Origin: Bacteroidetes bacterium QH_10_64_37
GTDB lineage: Bacteria; Bacteroidota; Rhodothermia; Rhodothermales; Salinibacteraceae
Length of the DNA: 13,087 bases
NCBI GenBank assembly: GCA_003023105.1
Contig: PXSZ01000027.1
Span: 1-13,087, forward strand
Reading direction: 5' to 3'
Position numbers and translations under genes: made by a program. Of the stretch, positions 7,063 to 13,087 are shown one piece after another; within the stretch, counting starts at the first letter, position 1; the number at the start of each line of letters is the position of its first letter. The notes under the pieces are model-generated. The model did no database searches. It saw nothing but the letters and a program-made list of their open reading frames with translations, and was not told where the DNA came from.

Positions 7063-7849
7063 AGAATGGGGCGGCGATTCCGTTTTCTCCGGCCACGGCC
7101 TCCATCGAGAGCGGCTCGTCGTAGGCTTCCGTGATTTCGGCCACGGAGTAGTCGCCGAGCGTTGTCAAGTCGATACCGGCCTGCGTCGTGGCATCCTCGC
7201 CCGCGTACACCGCAGCGGGTGAGTTTCCGTTCATGGCCTTGGTGATCCACGGCTGGAGGGAGGCGCCCTGCGTCGCGGCGCGGAGGCGGCGGACCTCGGC
7301 GGCGTGGCGGGCCTCCACCGAGTGGATCTGGAGGGCCGGCGTCAGGAGGTCGTTCCCGGTAATCTTCGGGGCCTGGCCCTTGTAGGCGCGGACGCCCGTG
7401 TCCTCGAATGCCTGGGAGAGGAGCAAGAACGTGGGGTAGTCATTGAACGGGTCGAAGTTTCCCCCGGCGGTGAAGTCGAAGTCCTCGTCGGAAAACGAGA
7501 CCGGATCCCCTCCAAGGTCCTCGATCGTGCTGGTCAACGTGGTCACGTGCGCACTTTCGTGCTTTGAGACCTGCTGGTAGATCGTTTGGGCCTCGTTGGG
7601 GATCAGATTGCTGGCGTTGAGGCCCTGCCGGTAGTACGAGTCCTCCAGGTATTCGAGGGTCAGCGCGTAGTTGAGGATGTCGATCGGGTCGGCCATCGAC
7701 TGGGCAAAGGTCCGATTCGAGCGCCCGAGAAGGGCCAGCGGCATCGACGCGGCGGCCAGACTGAGCCCGGCGGACCCAAGTTGATCGAGGGCTTCTCGGC
7801 GTGAGATCGTGTCGTCGGTGTCGAGCGAAAGGAAATCGAGCAAACGCAT
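7055..7849 (-). CDS. Tat-exported ferritin-like domain protein (Ferritin_2)
   Basis: This 264-residue protein starts with a short N-region, a twin-arginine motif (ISRREAL, Arg17-Arg18) and a hydrophobic stretch (22-42), so export by Tat is likely. The mature part is a four-helix bundle of the Ferritin_2/desiccation-related (PCC13-62) type. Candidate di-iron ligands are Glu66 or Glu69 in LEYLEDSYY, Glu98 and His101 (ESAH), Glu149 (AFEDTG), and Glu179 and His182 (EARH). The C-terminal 70 residues are an extra Asp/Glu/Ala-rich region ending PFFA. It is the second gene of an operon with another ferritin-like gene, 56 bases downstream of it. Its stop overlaps the DUF3047 remnant. A role in iron binding, peroxide protection or desiccation response is inferred from the family; no substrate is known. 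Confidence 0.85.
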   Translation of the reverse strand: MRLLDFLSLDTDDTISRREALDQLGSAGLSLAAASMPLALLGRSNRTFAQSMADPIDILNYALTLEYLEDSYYRQGLNASNLIPNEAQTIYQQVSKHESAHVTTLTSTIEDLGGDPVSFSDEDFDFTAGGNFDPFNDYPTFLLLSQAFEDTGVRAYKGQAPKITGNDLLTPALQIHSVEARHAAEVRRLRAATQGASLQPWITKAMNGNSPAAVYAGEDATTQAGIDLTTLGDYSVAEITEAYDEPLSMEAVAGENGIAAPFFA

Positions 7850-7905
7850 GGCAATGGAGAGACTGAGTGCTTGAGGGAACGGGAAGGAGGCAGAAGGAGG
7901 ATCGC

Positions 7906-8610
7906 TTAGCCAACGTTGGTAACCTCCAGTTGCGTGGTGACGAGTCCGGTGTCGGCCACGGCGGCCAGCACGTCGGACGGGGCCGTGGCGAGGCCGAGCC
8001 CGGACTGGGGGTCCACCACGTCGTCGCCGGCAAAGTCCGCCGAGCCCGGGTTCACCAGGGAACGCACGGAAGCGGCGTGGCGGGCCTCGACGGAGACGAT
8101 TTTTCCGGCCACGGTGACGAGATCGGAGTTCTGCAGGTAGATGCCTGCGCCGTTGTAGGCCGAGACGCCCGTGTCTTCGAGCAGCTTGGCGGTGGAGAGC
8201 ACCTGGTCCCGGTTGCTGAAGTCGATGCTACTGAAGTCGACCTGGAGGTTCGGAATCAACTCGCCTCCCAGGGCCGGAATCGCCTGGGCGAGGAAGTCGC
8301 GGTGGATGCCTTCGTGGGCGGCGAGATCTTGGAAGTATTGGCCTTCCGTCGACTCCGGATCACCGTAGAAGTTGGCGGTCGCCTCTGCATAGAACGCCGC
8401 TTCGAGCTGCTCCAGGGCGTAGGCGTAGTTGAGCACCCCGAAGTCGTCGGAGAAATCAAGCGTCACCGTTTGGGGGCCCGACATCCCCCCGTCGTTGCTG
8501 TCACAGCCGGTGACGGTGAGGGCTGCAAGGCCGGCGGCGCCCCCGACCTTCTGGAAAAATTTGCGTCTTGACGTCTGAGTTGAGGAGGGAGACGGCGTGG
8601 GGTCAGACAT
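7906..8610 (-). CDS. Tat-exported ferritin-like lipoprotein (Ferritin_2)
   Basis: This 234-residue protein is the first gene of the two-gene ferritin-like operon. It carries a Tat motif (SRRKFFQ, Arg15-Arg16) and a lipobox-like VTGC with Cys36, so it is probably a membrane-anchored lipoprotein, unlike its partner. The helical bundle has the same ligand pattern: Glu67 and Glu70 (LEQLE), Glu100 and His103 (EGIH), Glu145 (LLEDTG), and Glu175 and His178 (EARH). Shared blocks with the second protein (LNYAyaLEqLE, LEDTGVsAY, SVEARHAA) show the pair arose by duplication, but the sequences have diverged widely. The C-terminus is short (DVLAAVADTGLVTTQLEVTNVG). A long leader of about 190 bases separates the ATG at 8610 from a TACATTTG element. 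Known relatives occur in tandem in many halophiles; the exact function is unknown. Confidence 0.87.
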   Translation of the reverse strand: MSDPTPSPSSTQTSRRKFFQKVGGAAGLAALTVTGCDSNDGGMSGPQTVTLDFSDDFGVLNYAYALEQLEAAFYAEATANFYGDPESTEGQYFQDLAAHEGIHRDFLAQAIPALGGELIPNLQVDFSSIDFSNRDQVLSTAKLLEDTGVSAYNGAGIYLQNSDLVTVAGKIVSVEARHAASVRSLVNPGSADFAGDDVVDPQSGLGLATAPSDVLAAVADTGLVTTQLEVTNVG

Positions 8611-8769
8611 AGCGGTAGGTCGGTTGATGCGACAGTGAGGCGAACGTCAGTGTAGGAGAGAACTTCGGGCAAGGGGCCGCCGTCGTTCTCTGTCGGGCGT
8701 GGTCGTAGCGACCGTCGCCGTAATCCTCTCCTGACGATGCGCTCACCAGGGTACCCGCCGGGAGTGGTC

Positions 8770-8807
8770 GGTCACAAGACCAGACGATGCTCAGTTTTTG
8801 GTCACAA
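8770..8807 (+). repeat. Two GGTCACAA direct repeats spaced 30 bp
   Basis: GGTCACAA occurs at 8770-8777 and again at 8800-8807, start-to-start distance 30 bases (about three helical turns). The second copy overlaps the 20-bp inverted box by six bases. On the minus strand, the sense of the ferritin-like operon, both copies read TTGTGACC and lie at and just downstream of the TACATTTG element. This phasing fits binding of one regulator on the same DNA face. Confidence 0.45.
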
Positions 8808-8821
8808 ATGTAACGTTCCCG
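8802..8821 (-). promoter_or_regulatory. Left copy of 20-bp inverted box, facing the ferritin-like operon
   Basis: The minus strand reads CGGGAACGTTACATTTGTGA, identical to the right copy at 11120-11139. It contains TACATTTG (8812-8805), an exact Bacteroidota -7 match, aimed at the ferritin-like operon about 195 bases away. No TTG element is seen at -33, so the conserved GGGAACGT part may bind an activator or a different sigma factor. Confidence 0.55.
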
Positions 8822-8947
8822 TCACCGGGTGCCTCGGACCCGTCCGCACTGCTGAAGGTTGATGCGAGTGCGCACGATCGAGCACATCTGAATCCCAGGT
8901 CTTCCAAGGACTCCGTTCCAGGTCTCTTACGACTGTCCGTTTCTCCC

Positions 8948-11047
8948 ATGCCGTCCATCGCCGATCGACTTCAGGAGGCCCGGAACCAGCTCTTCGTCGG
9001 GCGCCAAAAGGAGCTGGAGCGCTTTCGGTCTGTACTCGCGACCGACCCGCTCTCAGTAAACGTGTTGCACGTCTTCGGGCCCGGGGGCGTCGGCAAGACC
9101 TCCCTGCTGCAGGCTTTCGAGCGGGTCTGCCACGAGCAGGAGGTGTCCGCGGCGTCGGTCGATGCTCGGGACGTAGAGCCCACCCCCGAAGCCTTTCGGC
9201 GGGCGCTCCGGCGCGCCGTGGGACTCGACGCGGACGAGTCGGTCCTCTCGGCCCTGGCGGCTCAGGGCGACCGCTCGGTGCTTCTCGTGGACACCTATGA
9301 GACCGTCGAGGCCCTCGACGGCTGGCTGCGCAACGATTTCCTGCCGGACCTGCCCGGGCACGTACTCCTCGTCCTGGCCGGGCGCAATGAGCCCGCCGCC
9401 GAATGGCGGACCGATCCGGGCTGGCAGGCGCTCGTTGACACTCTCTCCCTGCGCAATTTCGACGCAGAGGCCGGGAGCGCCCTTCTCCGTCGCCGAGGCG
9501 TGCCGGACACGGAGCACGAGGCCATCCTGAATTTTACCCACGGGCATCCCCTCGCCACGTCGCTCGTCGCAGATCTGCTGGACCAGCGGGAGGACCCCAC
9601 GTTCGACCCCGAGGACGCGCCCGACGTGGTGCGGACCTTGCTGGAGAAATTCCTGCAAGAGGTGCCCGGGCCGGACCACCGCGCGGTGCTGGAGGCCGCG
9701 TCCCTCGTGCGCTACGCCACGGAGGCGGTCTTGAGCGCGATGCTCGACCGCGACGACGTGCACGAGCTCTTCGAGTGGCTCCGGGGCCTCTCCTTCGTCA
9801 CCCCGGGCGAGCGGGGGCTCACGCTGCACGACTTGGCCCGCGACGCGCTGGCGGCCGACCTCCGCTGGCGTCATTCGGAGCGCCACGACACCCTGCACGA
9901 GCGGGCCCGCCAGTTCTACACCGACCGCCTCAAGCACGCTGCCGACCGGCAGGTGCCGAATGCCCTGTCGGACCTGACTTTTCTGCTGCGCGACCACCCC
10001 CTCATCCAGCCGTTTTTCGACCGCCTCCGGTCGCAGTGGGGCGAGGCCCACGGGCTCCTCGAAAACGAAGCGACCGAAGACGACTGGCCGGCGCTCCGCG
10101 ACGTGGTGGAGGCCCACGAGGGAGAAAAGTCCGCTCAGATCGCCGAGCACTGGTTCGAGTGTCAGCCCGAGGGCGTTCGGGTGTACCGGACCCCCGACGG
10201 TGAGCCGGTGGGCTTCATGCTCACGCTGGCCCTCGACGCGGCGTCCGAGGCGGATCGGGCCGCCGACCCTGTGGCGGAGCGCGCCTGGACCTACCTCGAG
10301 GCCCACGCGCCGCTGCGGCCCGGCGAGCGGGCGTCGATGTTTCGCTTTTGGATGGCGACGGACACCTATCAGGACGTCTCGCCGGTGCAGAGCCTCGTCT
10401 TCATCCGGCAGGTGCGCCACTACCTGCACACGTCCGACCTCGCCTTCACGGTGCTCGTGTGCCGCGACCCCGACACCTGGGGCCGCCTCTTCGGCTACGC
10501 GGACATGGAGCGGCTGACGGACGACGACGTGGAGGTGGGACCGCACACCTATGCCCTCTACGGCCACGACTGGCGGGCGCGGCCGCCCGGGCAATGGCTG
10601 GATCGGCTGGCCGAGCGGGGCTTCGAGGTGACGTCTGAGGCAACGCCCGAGACCGAGGATCGGGTGATCGTCCTCAGCCGGGACGACTTCGAGGAGGCGC
10701 TCACCGACGCGTTCAAGCAGCTCCACCGCCCCGATCAGTTGCAGGACAATCCCCTTCTGTACGCCCGAATCGTCACCAACGAGGTGGGCTCCGACGCCGA
10801 CGTGCCCGAGCGCATCGAGGCCCTGCAGGCCTTGGTCGAAAAGACGACCGAGCGACTGGCCGAGGACCCCCGCGACGAGAAGTATTACCATGCCGTGCAT
10901 CGCACCTACATCAAACCCGCCCCGACCCAAGAGACGGCCGCCGAGCAGCTCGGGGTCCCGTTCAGCACGTTCCGTCGGCACCTCAATCGCGGGTTGGAAC
11001 GAGTGACCGAGATCCTGTGGGACGACGAGGTGGGCACGTCTCCGTGA
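8948..11047 (+). CDS. STAND-type ATPase regulator with C-terminal helix-turn-helix
   Basis: The protein has 699 residues from the ATG at 8948. A TTG 150 bases upstream is rejected because it would cross the regulatory box. The N-terminal ATPase has Walker A GPGGVGKTS (44-52), Walker B VLLVD (111-115), a sensor-like strand LVLAGR (141-146) and the STAND motif THGHPLA (197-203). A winged-helix-like part follows (about 240-305). The middle (about 385-565) contains EGVRVYRTPDGEPVGFMLTLAL and resembles a GNAT fold, which is tentative. The C-terminus (about 645-690) has PTQETAAEQLGVPFSTFRRHLNRGLERV, a sigma-region-4-like or LuxR-like helix-turn-helix. Such proteins are signal-dependent transcription regulators whose ATPase acts as a switch. 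It lies between the ferritin-like operon and the SnoaL gene, flanked by an inverted 20-bp box, so it may control both. The ligand is unknown. Confidence 0.85.
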   Translation: MPSIADRLQEARNQLFVGRQKELERFRSVLATDPLSVNVLHVFGPGGVGKTSLLQAFERVCHEQEVSAASVDARDVEPTPEAFRRALRRAVGLDADESVLSALAAQGDRSVLLVDTYETVEALDGWLRNDFLPDLPGHVLLVLAGRNEPAAEWRTDPGWQALVDTLSLRNFDAEAGSALLRRRGVPDTEHEAILNFTHGHPLATSLVADLLDQREDPTFDPEDAPDVVRTLLEKFLQEVPGPDHRAVLEAASLVRYATEAVLSAMLDRDDVHELFEWLRGLSFVTPGERGLTLHDLARDALAADLRWRHSERHDTLHERARQFYTDRLKHAADRQVPNALSDLTFLLRDHPLIQPFFDRLRSQWGEAHGLLENEATEDDWPALRDVVEAHEGEKSAQIAEHWFECQPEGVRVYRTPDGEPVGFMLTLALDAASEADRAADPVAERAWTYLEAHAPLRPGERASMFRFWMATDTYQDVSPVQSLVFIRQVRHYLHTSDLAFTVLVCRDPDTWGRLFGYADMERLTDDDVEVGPHTYALYGHDWRARPPGQWLDRLAERGFEVTSEATPETEDRVIVLSRDDFEEALTDAFKQLHRPDQLQDNPLLYARIVTNEVGSDADVPERIEALQALVEKTTERLAEDPRDEKYYHAVHRTYIKPAPTQETAAEQLGVPFSTFRRHLNRGLERVTEILWDDEVGTSP

Positions 11048-11119
11048 CTGAGAAGAAGGGAGGTGAAAGGGCTTACCAATTTCCCACGCACCGGTCCCCT
11101 TCCGGACGGCATCGCGTAT

Positions 11120-11139
11120 CGGGAACGTTACATTTGTGA
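11120..11139 (+). promoter_or_regulatory. Right copy of 20-bp inverted box, facing the SnoaL-like gene
   Basis: The plus strand reads CGGGAACGTTACATTTGTGA, the exact inverted counterpart of the left box. TACATTTG lies at 11129-11136, about 93 bases before the ATG at 11230. The bases just beyond it extend into a 14-bp palindrome TTTGTGAGCACAAA (11133-11146) overlapping the expected transcription start, a good place for an operator. Confidence 0.55.
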
Positions 11140-11146
11140 GCACAAA
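11133..11146. promoter_or_regulatory. Palindrome TTTGTG-AG-CACAAA, possible operator
   Basis: Two perfect 6-bp arms separated by two bases overlap the -7 element of the candidate SnoaL promoter. The left box continues as TTTGTGACCAAAAA on the minus strand, an imperfect version of the same palindrome, which supports a real protein site. The binding protein is not known. Confidence 0.4.
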
Positions 11147-11229
11147 GCGGTCACTGACTGCCCTGTACGGCGGGCACCGATGACGATACCTTGCGGGCTG
11201 CATAGTCTGAGCACAGTCCGCGTCTCCCA

Positions 11230-11700
11230 ATGTCGTCCACCGCTCCCGTTCTCACCGTTCATGCCCTGTTCGACGCCCTAAACGACCACGATGTCGACCA
11301 GGCCGCTCGGTGCGTCGATCCGTCGTACCACGGCGTCGACGCCACGCGCTCCGCACTGACGGTGGGCCGCGACGACGCTCGCGCCGAGATTCGCGCCGGA
11401 CTGACCGCCTTCCCGGACGCCGGGTTCACGATTGAGCAGTGCGTGACGCAGCCCCCGGTCGCGTTCGTCTACTGGACGATGGAGGCGACGCATAAGGCCT
11501 CCTTTCTGAACCTGCCCACAACCCATCAGCCGGTGTCCGTGAGTGGGACCGGGCTCTTTACCGTTCAGAACAGGCAGATTGTCCACGCGGTGCACCTCTG
11601 GGACCTCGCGGGGCTCATGCGGTCCGTGGGGCTCCTTCCGGACGTGGTTGGCGGAGGGGATCCTGACGACCGGTCGGGGCGCAGCGACTCTGCCGAGTAG
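11230..11700 (+). CDS. SnoaL-like ester cyclase / NTF2-fold protein
   Basis: This 156-residue cytosolic protein has the SnoaL/NTF2-like alpha+beta cone fold. Family features are the N-terminal helix VHALFDALNDHDVDQAARCVDPSYHG (10-35), the FPDAGFTIEQ block (61-70), FVYWTMEATHKASFLNLPTTHQPVSVSGTGLFTVQNRQIVHAVHLWDLAGLMRSVGLLP (79-137, with His88 and the HLWD end) and a disordered acidic tail. The family includes polyketide cyclases, but most bacterial stand-alone members have unknown substrates, so a cyclase role should not be assumed. No polyketide genes are nearby. The ATG at 11230 follows the inverted box by about 90 bases, which links its expression to the ferritin-like operon. It is convergent with the cation exchanger gene. 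Confidence 0.85.
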   Translation: MSSTAPVLTVHALFDALNDHDVDQAARCVDPSYHGVDATRSALTVGRDDARAEIRAGLTAFPDAGFTIEQCVTQPPVAFVYWTMEATHKASFLNLPTTHQPVSVSGTGLFTVQNRQIVHAVHLWDLAGLMRSVGLLPDVVGGGDPDDRSGRSDSAE

Positions 11701-12051
11701 TACCGACTGTCCGGCACCGAGAATCCTGGCGGGTCCTCAGATCGGATCTCGGTTTGGGGCTGCGCTGCTGTGGAGGGGATGGCGGGGACACATCTCGCGG
11801 GAGGTCGGCGTTGGACGGGCCACGGCGAAAACCCGCGGCCGGGCAGTCACGGCCTCAGAGCAGGAGCGGTGTTTCCCGGTGATATCGTGTTCCCGTCCCA
11901 TCCGTCATCGCCTGGCCGACGGCGGCAACTTCATGCTCATCCACTTTGCGAAGAAGCACCTTCTCGACTGGCGACCGGTCGGCCCGAGCCGCCGCTCCCG
12001 AGAAACAGTGCATCGATATGTGCTCTCCCGCTCCTTCCACACCTACCCCTC
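11701..12051. other. Intergenic region between convergent genes, nothing recognised
   Basis: This 351-base stretch lies between the stops of the SnoaL-like gene and the cation exchanger. I see no terminator with a T-run on either strand, no RNA gene and no convincing coding frame. A 52-residue minus-strand frame (12013-11855) has no recognisable similarity. Confidence 0.5.
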
Positions 12052-13083
12052 TCACGTCCCCGGCGGGAGGTTCGGGACAAGGTCGATCACCCCGAACGTT
12101 TCGACCCCCATCCAGAGAACGAACACGGCGTACAGCACGATGAGCGACCACGCTTCGCGCCGCGAGACCAGCAGGTCCGTGCGCATCATCAAAAACACGA
12201 CGAGGGTTGCCAGGGTGAGCACCGCCATCATGGGGGCCGCAACGGAGTAATTGATGGCCACGGTCCCGGCCACGAGCACTCCGGCCGGAATGCACACCAG
12301 CAGGTCGAAGATGTTGCTGCCCAAGACGTTGGCCACGCTCGTGATGGCGTTGCCGTTGCGTGCCGCCTGAATGCTCACGAAGGCATCGGGGACAGAGGTG
12401 CCTGCGGCCACGACGGTGATGCCCCAGAGGAAGCTGGGCGTCCCGAAGATCTCCCCGAAGCGAACGGCGGCGCGGACGAGGCCCTCTACGCCCGCGAGGA
12501 TGGTCACGAGCGCGCCCAGCAGCACGGCCCACTCGCGGCCGGGCCGGATCTCGGTGGACTGCACCTCCGCCTCGTAGTCCATCGTGTCCTGGTACTGCAC
12601 GAACACGTACAGCCCGTACATGGCCAGCGGGATGAGGACCAGCGGACGCGTCACTTCGCCGGCCAGCGACCCTGCGACGCCCTCGACGGGGTTGTAGATG
12701 ACGGCAAACGAGAAGACGAGAAGCAGCACGGCCACGGAGATGAGGTAGAATTGCGCATCTTTGTACACGAGATTCCGGTTCGAGGTCAGCACGTCGTCGG
12801 CCCAGAGCCCCGCCAAGGCCGGCACCATGAGCACGTTGAACAGGGCCGACCCCACGATGGCGGCCACGCCCAGTTCAAACTCGCCGTGGAGGAGCGTGGA
12901 AAACACCGCGGTCGACAGCTCCGGAAAGCTCGATCCGATGGCCATTACGACGGCTCCCTGAATGATTGGAGGCAGCTCGTAGTACACCGACAGCCGCTCG
13001 CTGGACGATTCGAGCCATCCGCTTCCTTTCCAGATGACGGCTGTGCCGACGACGGCGATCAGGACGTAGAGGAGAAGGGTCAT
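12052..13083 (-). CDS. CaCA-family sodium/calcium (possibly potassium-dependent) exchanger
   Basis: This 343-residue inner-membrane antiporter is predicted to have about ten membrane helices in two inverted halves. Alpha-1 repeat is AIGSSFPELSTAVF...GSALFN (48-83) with Glu55. Alpha-2 repeat is AAGTSVPDAFVSIQAARNGNAITSVANVLGSNIFD (226-260) with Asp233 and Asp260. These regions form the ion-binding centre; the paired acidic residues coordinate Ca2+. The usual prokaryotic alpha-2 has GTSxPE and GSNIFN. Asp at both places matches the eukaryotic NCKX pattern, which is linked to K+ co-transport. A hydrophilic loop (about 166-183) joins the halves. The ATG at 13083 is only four bases from the window edge, so a longer start upstream cannot be excluded, but the length and first helix fit the family. 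It probably exports Ca2+ using the large Na+ gradient of a halophile. Confidence 0.9.
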   Translation of the reverse strand: MTLLLYVLIAVVGTAVIWKGSGWLESSSERLSVYYELPPIIQGAVVMAIGSSFPELSTAVFSTLLHGEFELGVAAIVGSALFNVLMVPALAGLWADDVLTSNRNLVYKDAQFYLISVAVLLLVFSFAVIYNPVEGVAGSLAGEVTRPLVLIPLAMYGLYVFVQYQDTMDYEAEVQSTEIRPGREWAVLLGALVTILAGVEGLVRAAVRFGEIFGTPSFLWGITVVAAGTSVPDAFVSIQAARNGNAITSVANVLGSNIFDLLVCIPAGVLVAGTVAINYSVAAPMMAVLTLATLVVFLMMRTDLLVSRREAWSLIVLYAVFVLWMGVETFGVIDLVPNLPPGT

Positions 13084-13087
13084 GAAG

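Larger units (their letters stand above)
8611..8947. other. Divergent intergenic region between ferritin-like operon and STAND regulator
   Basis: This 337-base non-coding stretch controls two divergent units. It holds the left copy of the 20-bp inverted box (8802-8821), two GGTCACAA direct repeats 30 bases apart (8770-8777 and 8800-8807), and a small GGTCG-TAG-CGACC hairpin (8701-8713). A TTG-initiated extension of the STAND gene to 8798 would run through the box and is not believed. Confidence 0.6.

Noticed and set aside
8798..8947. TTG-initiated 50-residue N-terminal extension of the STAND protein
   Set aside because: It runs through the conserved 20-bp regulatory box, and the ATG at 8948 gives a normal start just before the ATPase domain.
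8802..11139. 20-bp inverted repeats as terminal repeats of a transposon
   Set aside because: No transposase lies between them, no target-site duplication is seen, and each copy has a promoter-like element facing an outside gene.
9053..11230. 725-codon open frame on the minus strand opposite the STAND gene
   Set aside because: It is a typical antisense shadow in high-GC DNA; its product has no recognisable domain, whereas the plus strand shows Walker motifs and an HTH.
11855..12013. 52-residue minus-strand ORF between the SnoaL gene and the exchanger
   Set aside because: No family likeness, no ribosome binding site, and composition like a random frame.
11543..12250. 235-codon plus-strand frame running from the SnoaL gene into the exchanger
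   Set aside because: It overlaps two well-supported genes in other frames and its product has no domain.

Overview
The window looks like chromosomal DNA of a halophilic member of the Rhodothermota, close to Salinibacter. The reasons are high GC, acidic proteins rich in D, E, A and G, few Shine-Dalgarno sequences in front of starts, promoter-like TAnnTTTG elements of the Bacteroidota type, and several Tat-exported redox and metal proteins. The species is inferred, not proven. No tRNA, rRNA, CRISPR array or insertion sequence was seen.

Layout. At 1-225 (minus) is the start of nuoA of respiratory complex I. At 322-741 (minus) is an 18-cysteine copper-storage protein of the Csp/DUF326 type. At 888-2231 (minus) is a secreted amidohydrolase followed by a clear intrinsic terminator. 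The stretch 2232-2629 is mostly non-coding, with a candidate promoter, a second terminator-like hairpin and one doubtful 44-residue ORF. At 2630-3289 (plus) is a class I SAM methyltransferase. At 3508-4684 (plus) is an MmgE/PrpD-family gene broken by an internal deletion and frameshift. At 4803-5669 (plus) is an intact phosphosulfolactate synthase (ComA)-family protein most like plant HSA32. At 5921-6487 (plus) is a Tat/lipobox blue copper protein (azurin/auracyanin type). At 6571-7062 (minus) is an N-terminally truncated DUF3047 remnant.

The most coherent accessory block is 7055-11700. It holds two Tat-exported ferritin-like (Ferritin_2) proteins in a minus-strand operon, then a large plus-strand STAND-type ATPase with a C-terminal helix-turn-helix, then a SnoaL-like protein. 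A perfect 20-bp sequence is present in inverted orientation on the two sides of the ATPase gene, at 8802-8821 and 11120-11139. Each copy contains TACATTTG and points away from the ATPase gene, one towards the ferritin-like operon and one towards the SnoaL gene. This suggests a small regulon built around its own ATP-dependent regulator, which is a hypothesis. The window ends with a CaCA-family cation exchanger (12052-13083, minus) whose second alpha repeat carries the two aspartates typical of K+-dependent (NCKX) exchangers.

Themes are copper and iron handling outside or at the cell envelope (Csp, cupredoxin, ferritin-like pair), respiration, and ion transport, with two decaying genes (PrpD-like and DUF3047).
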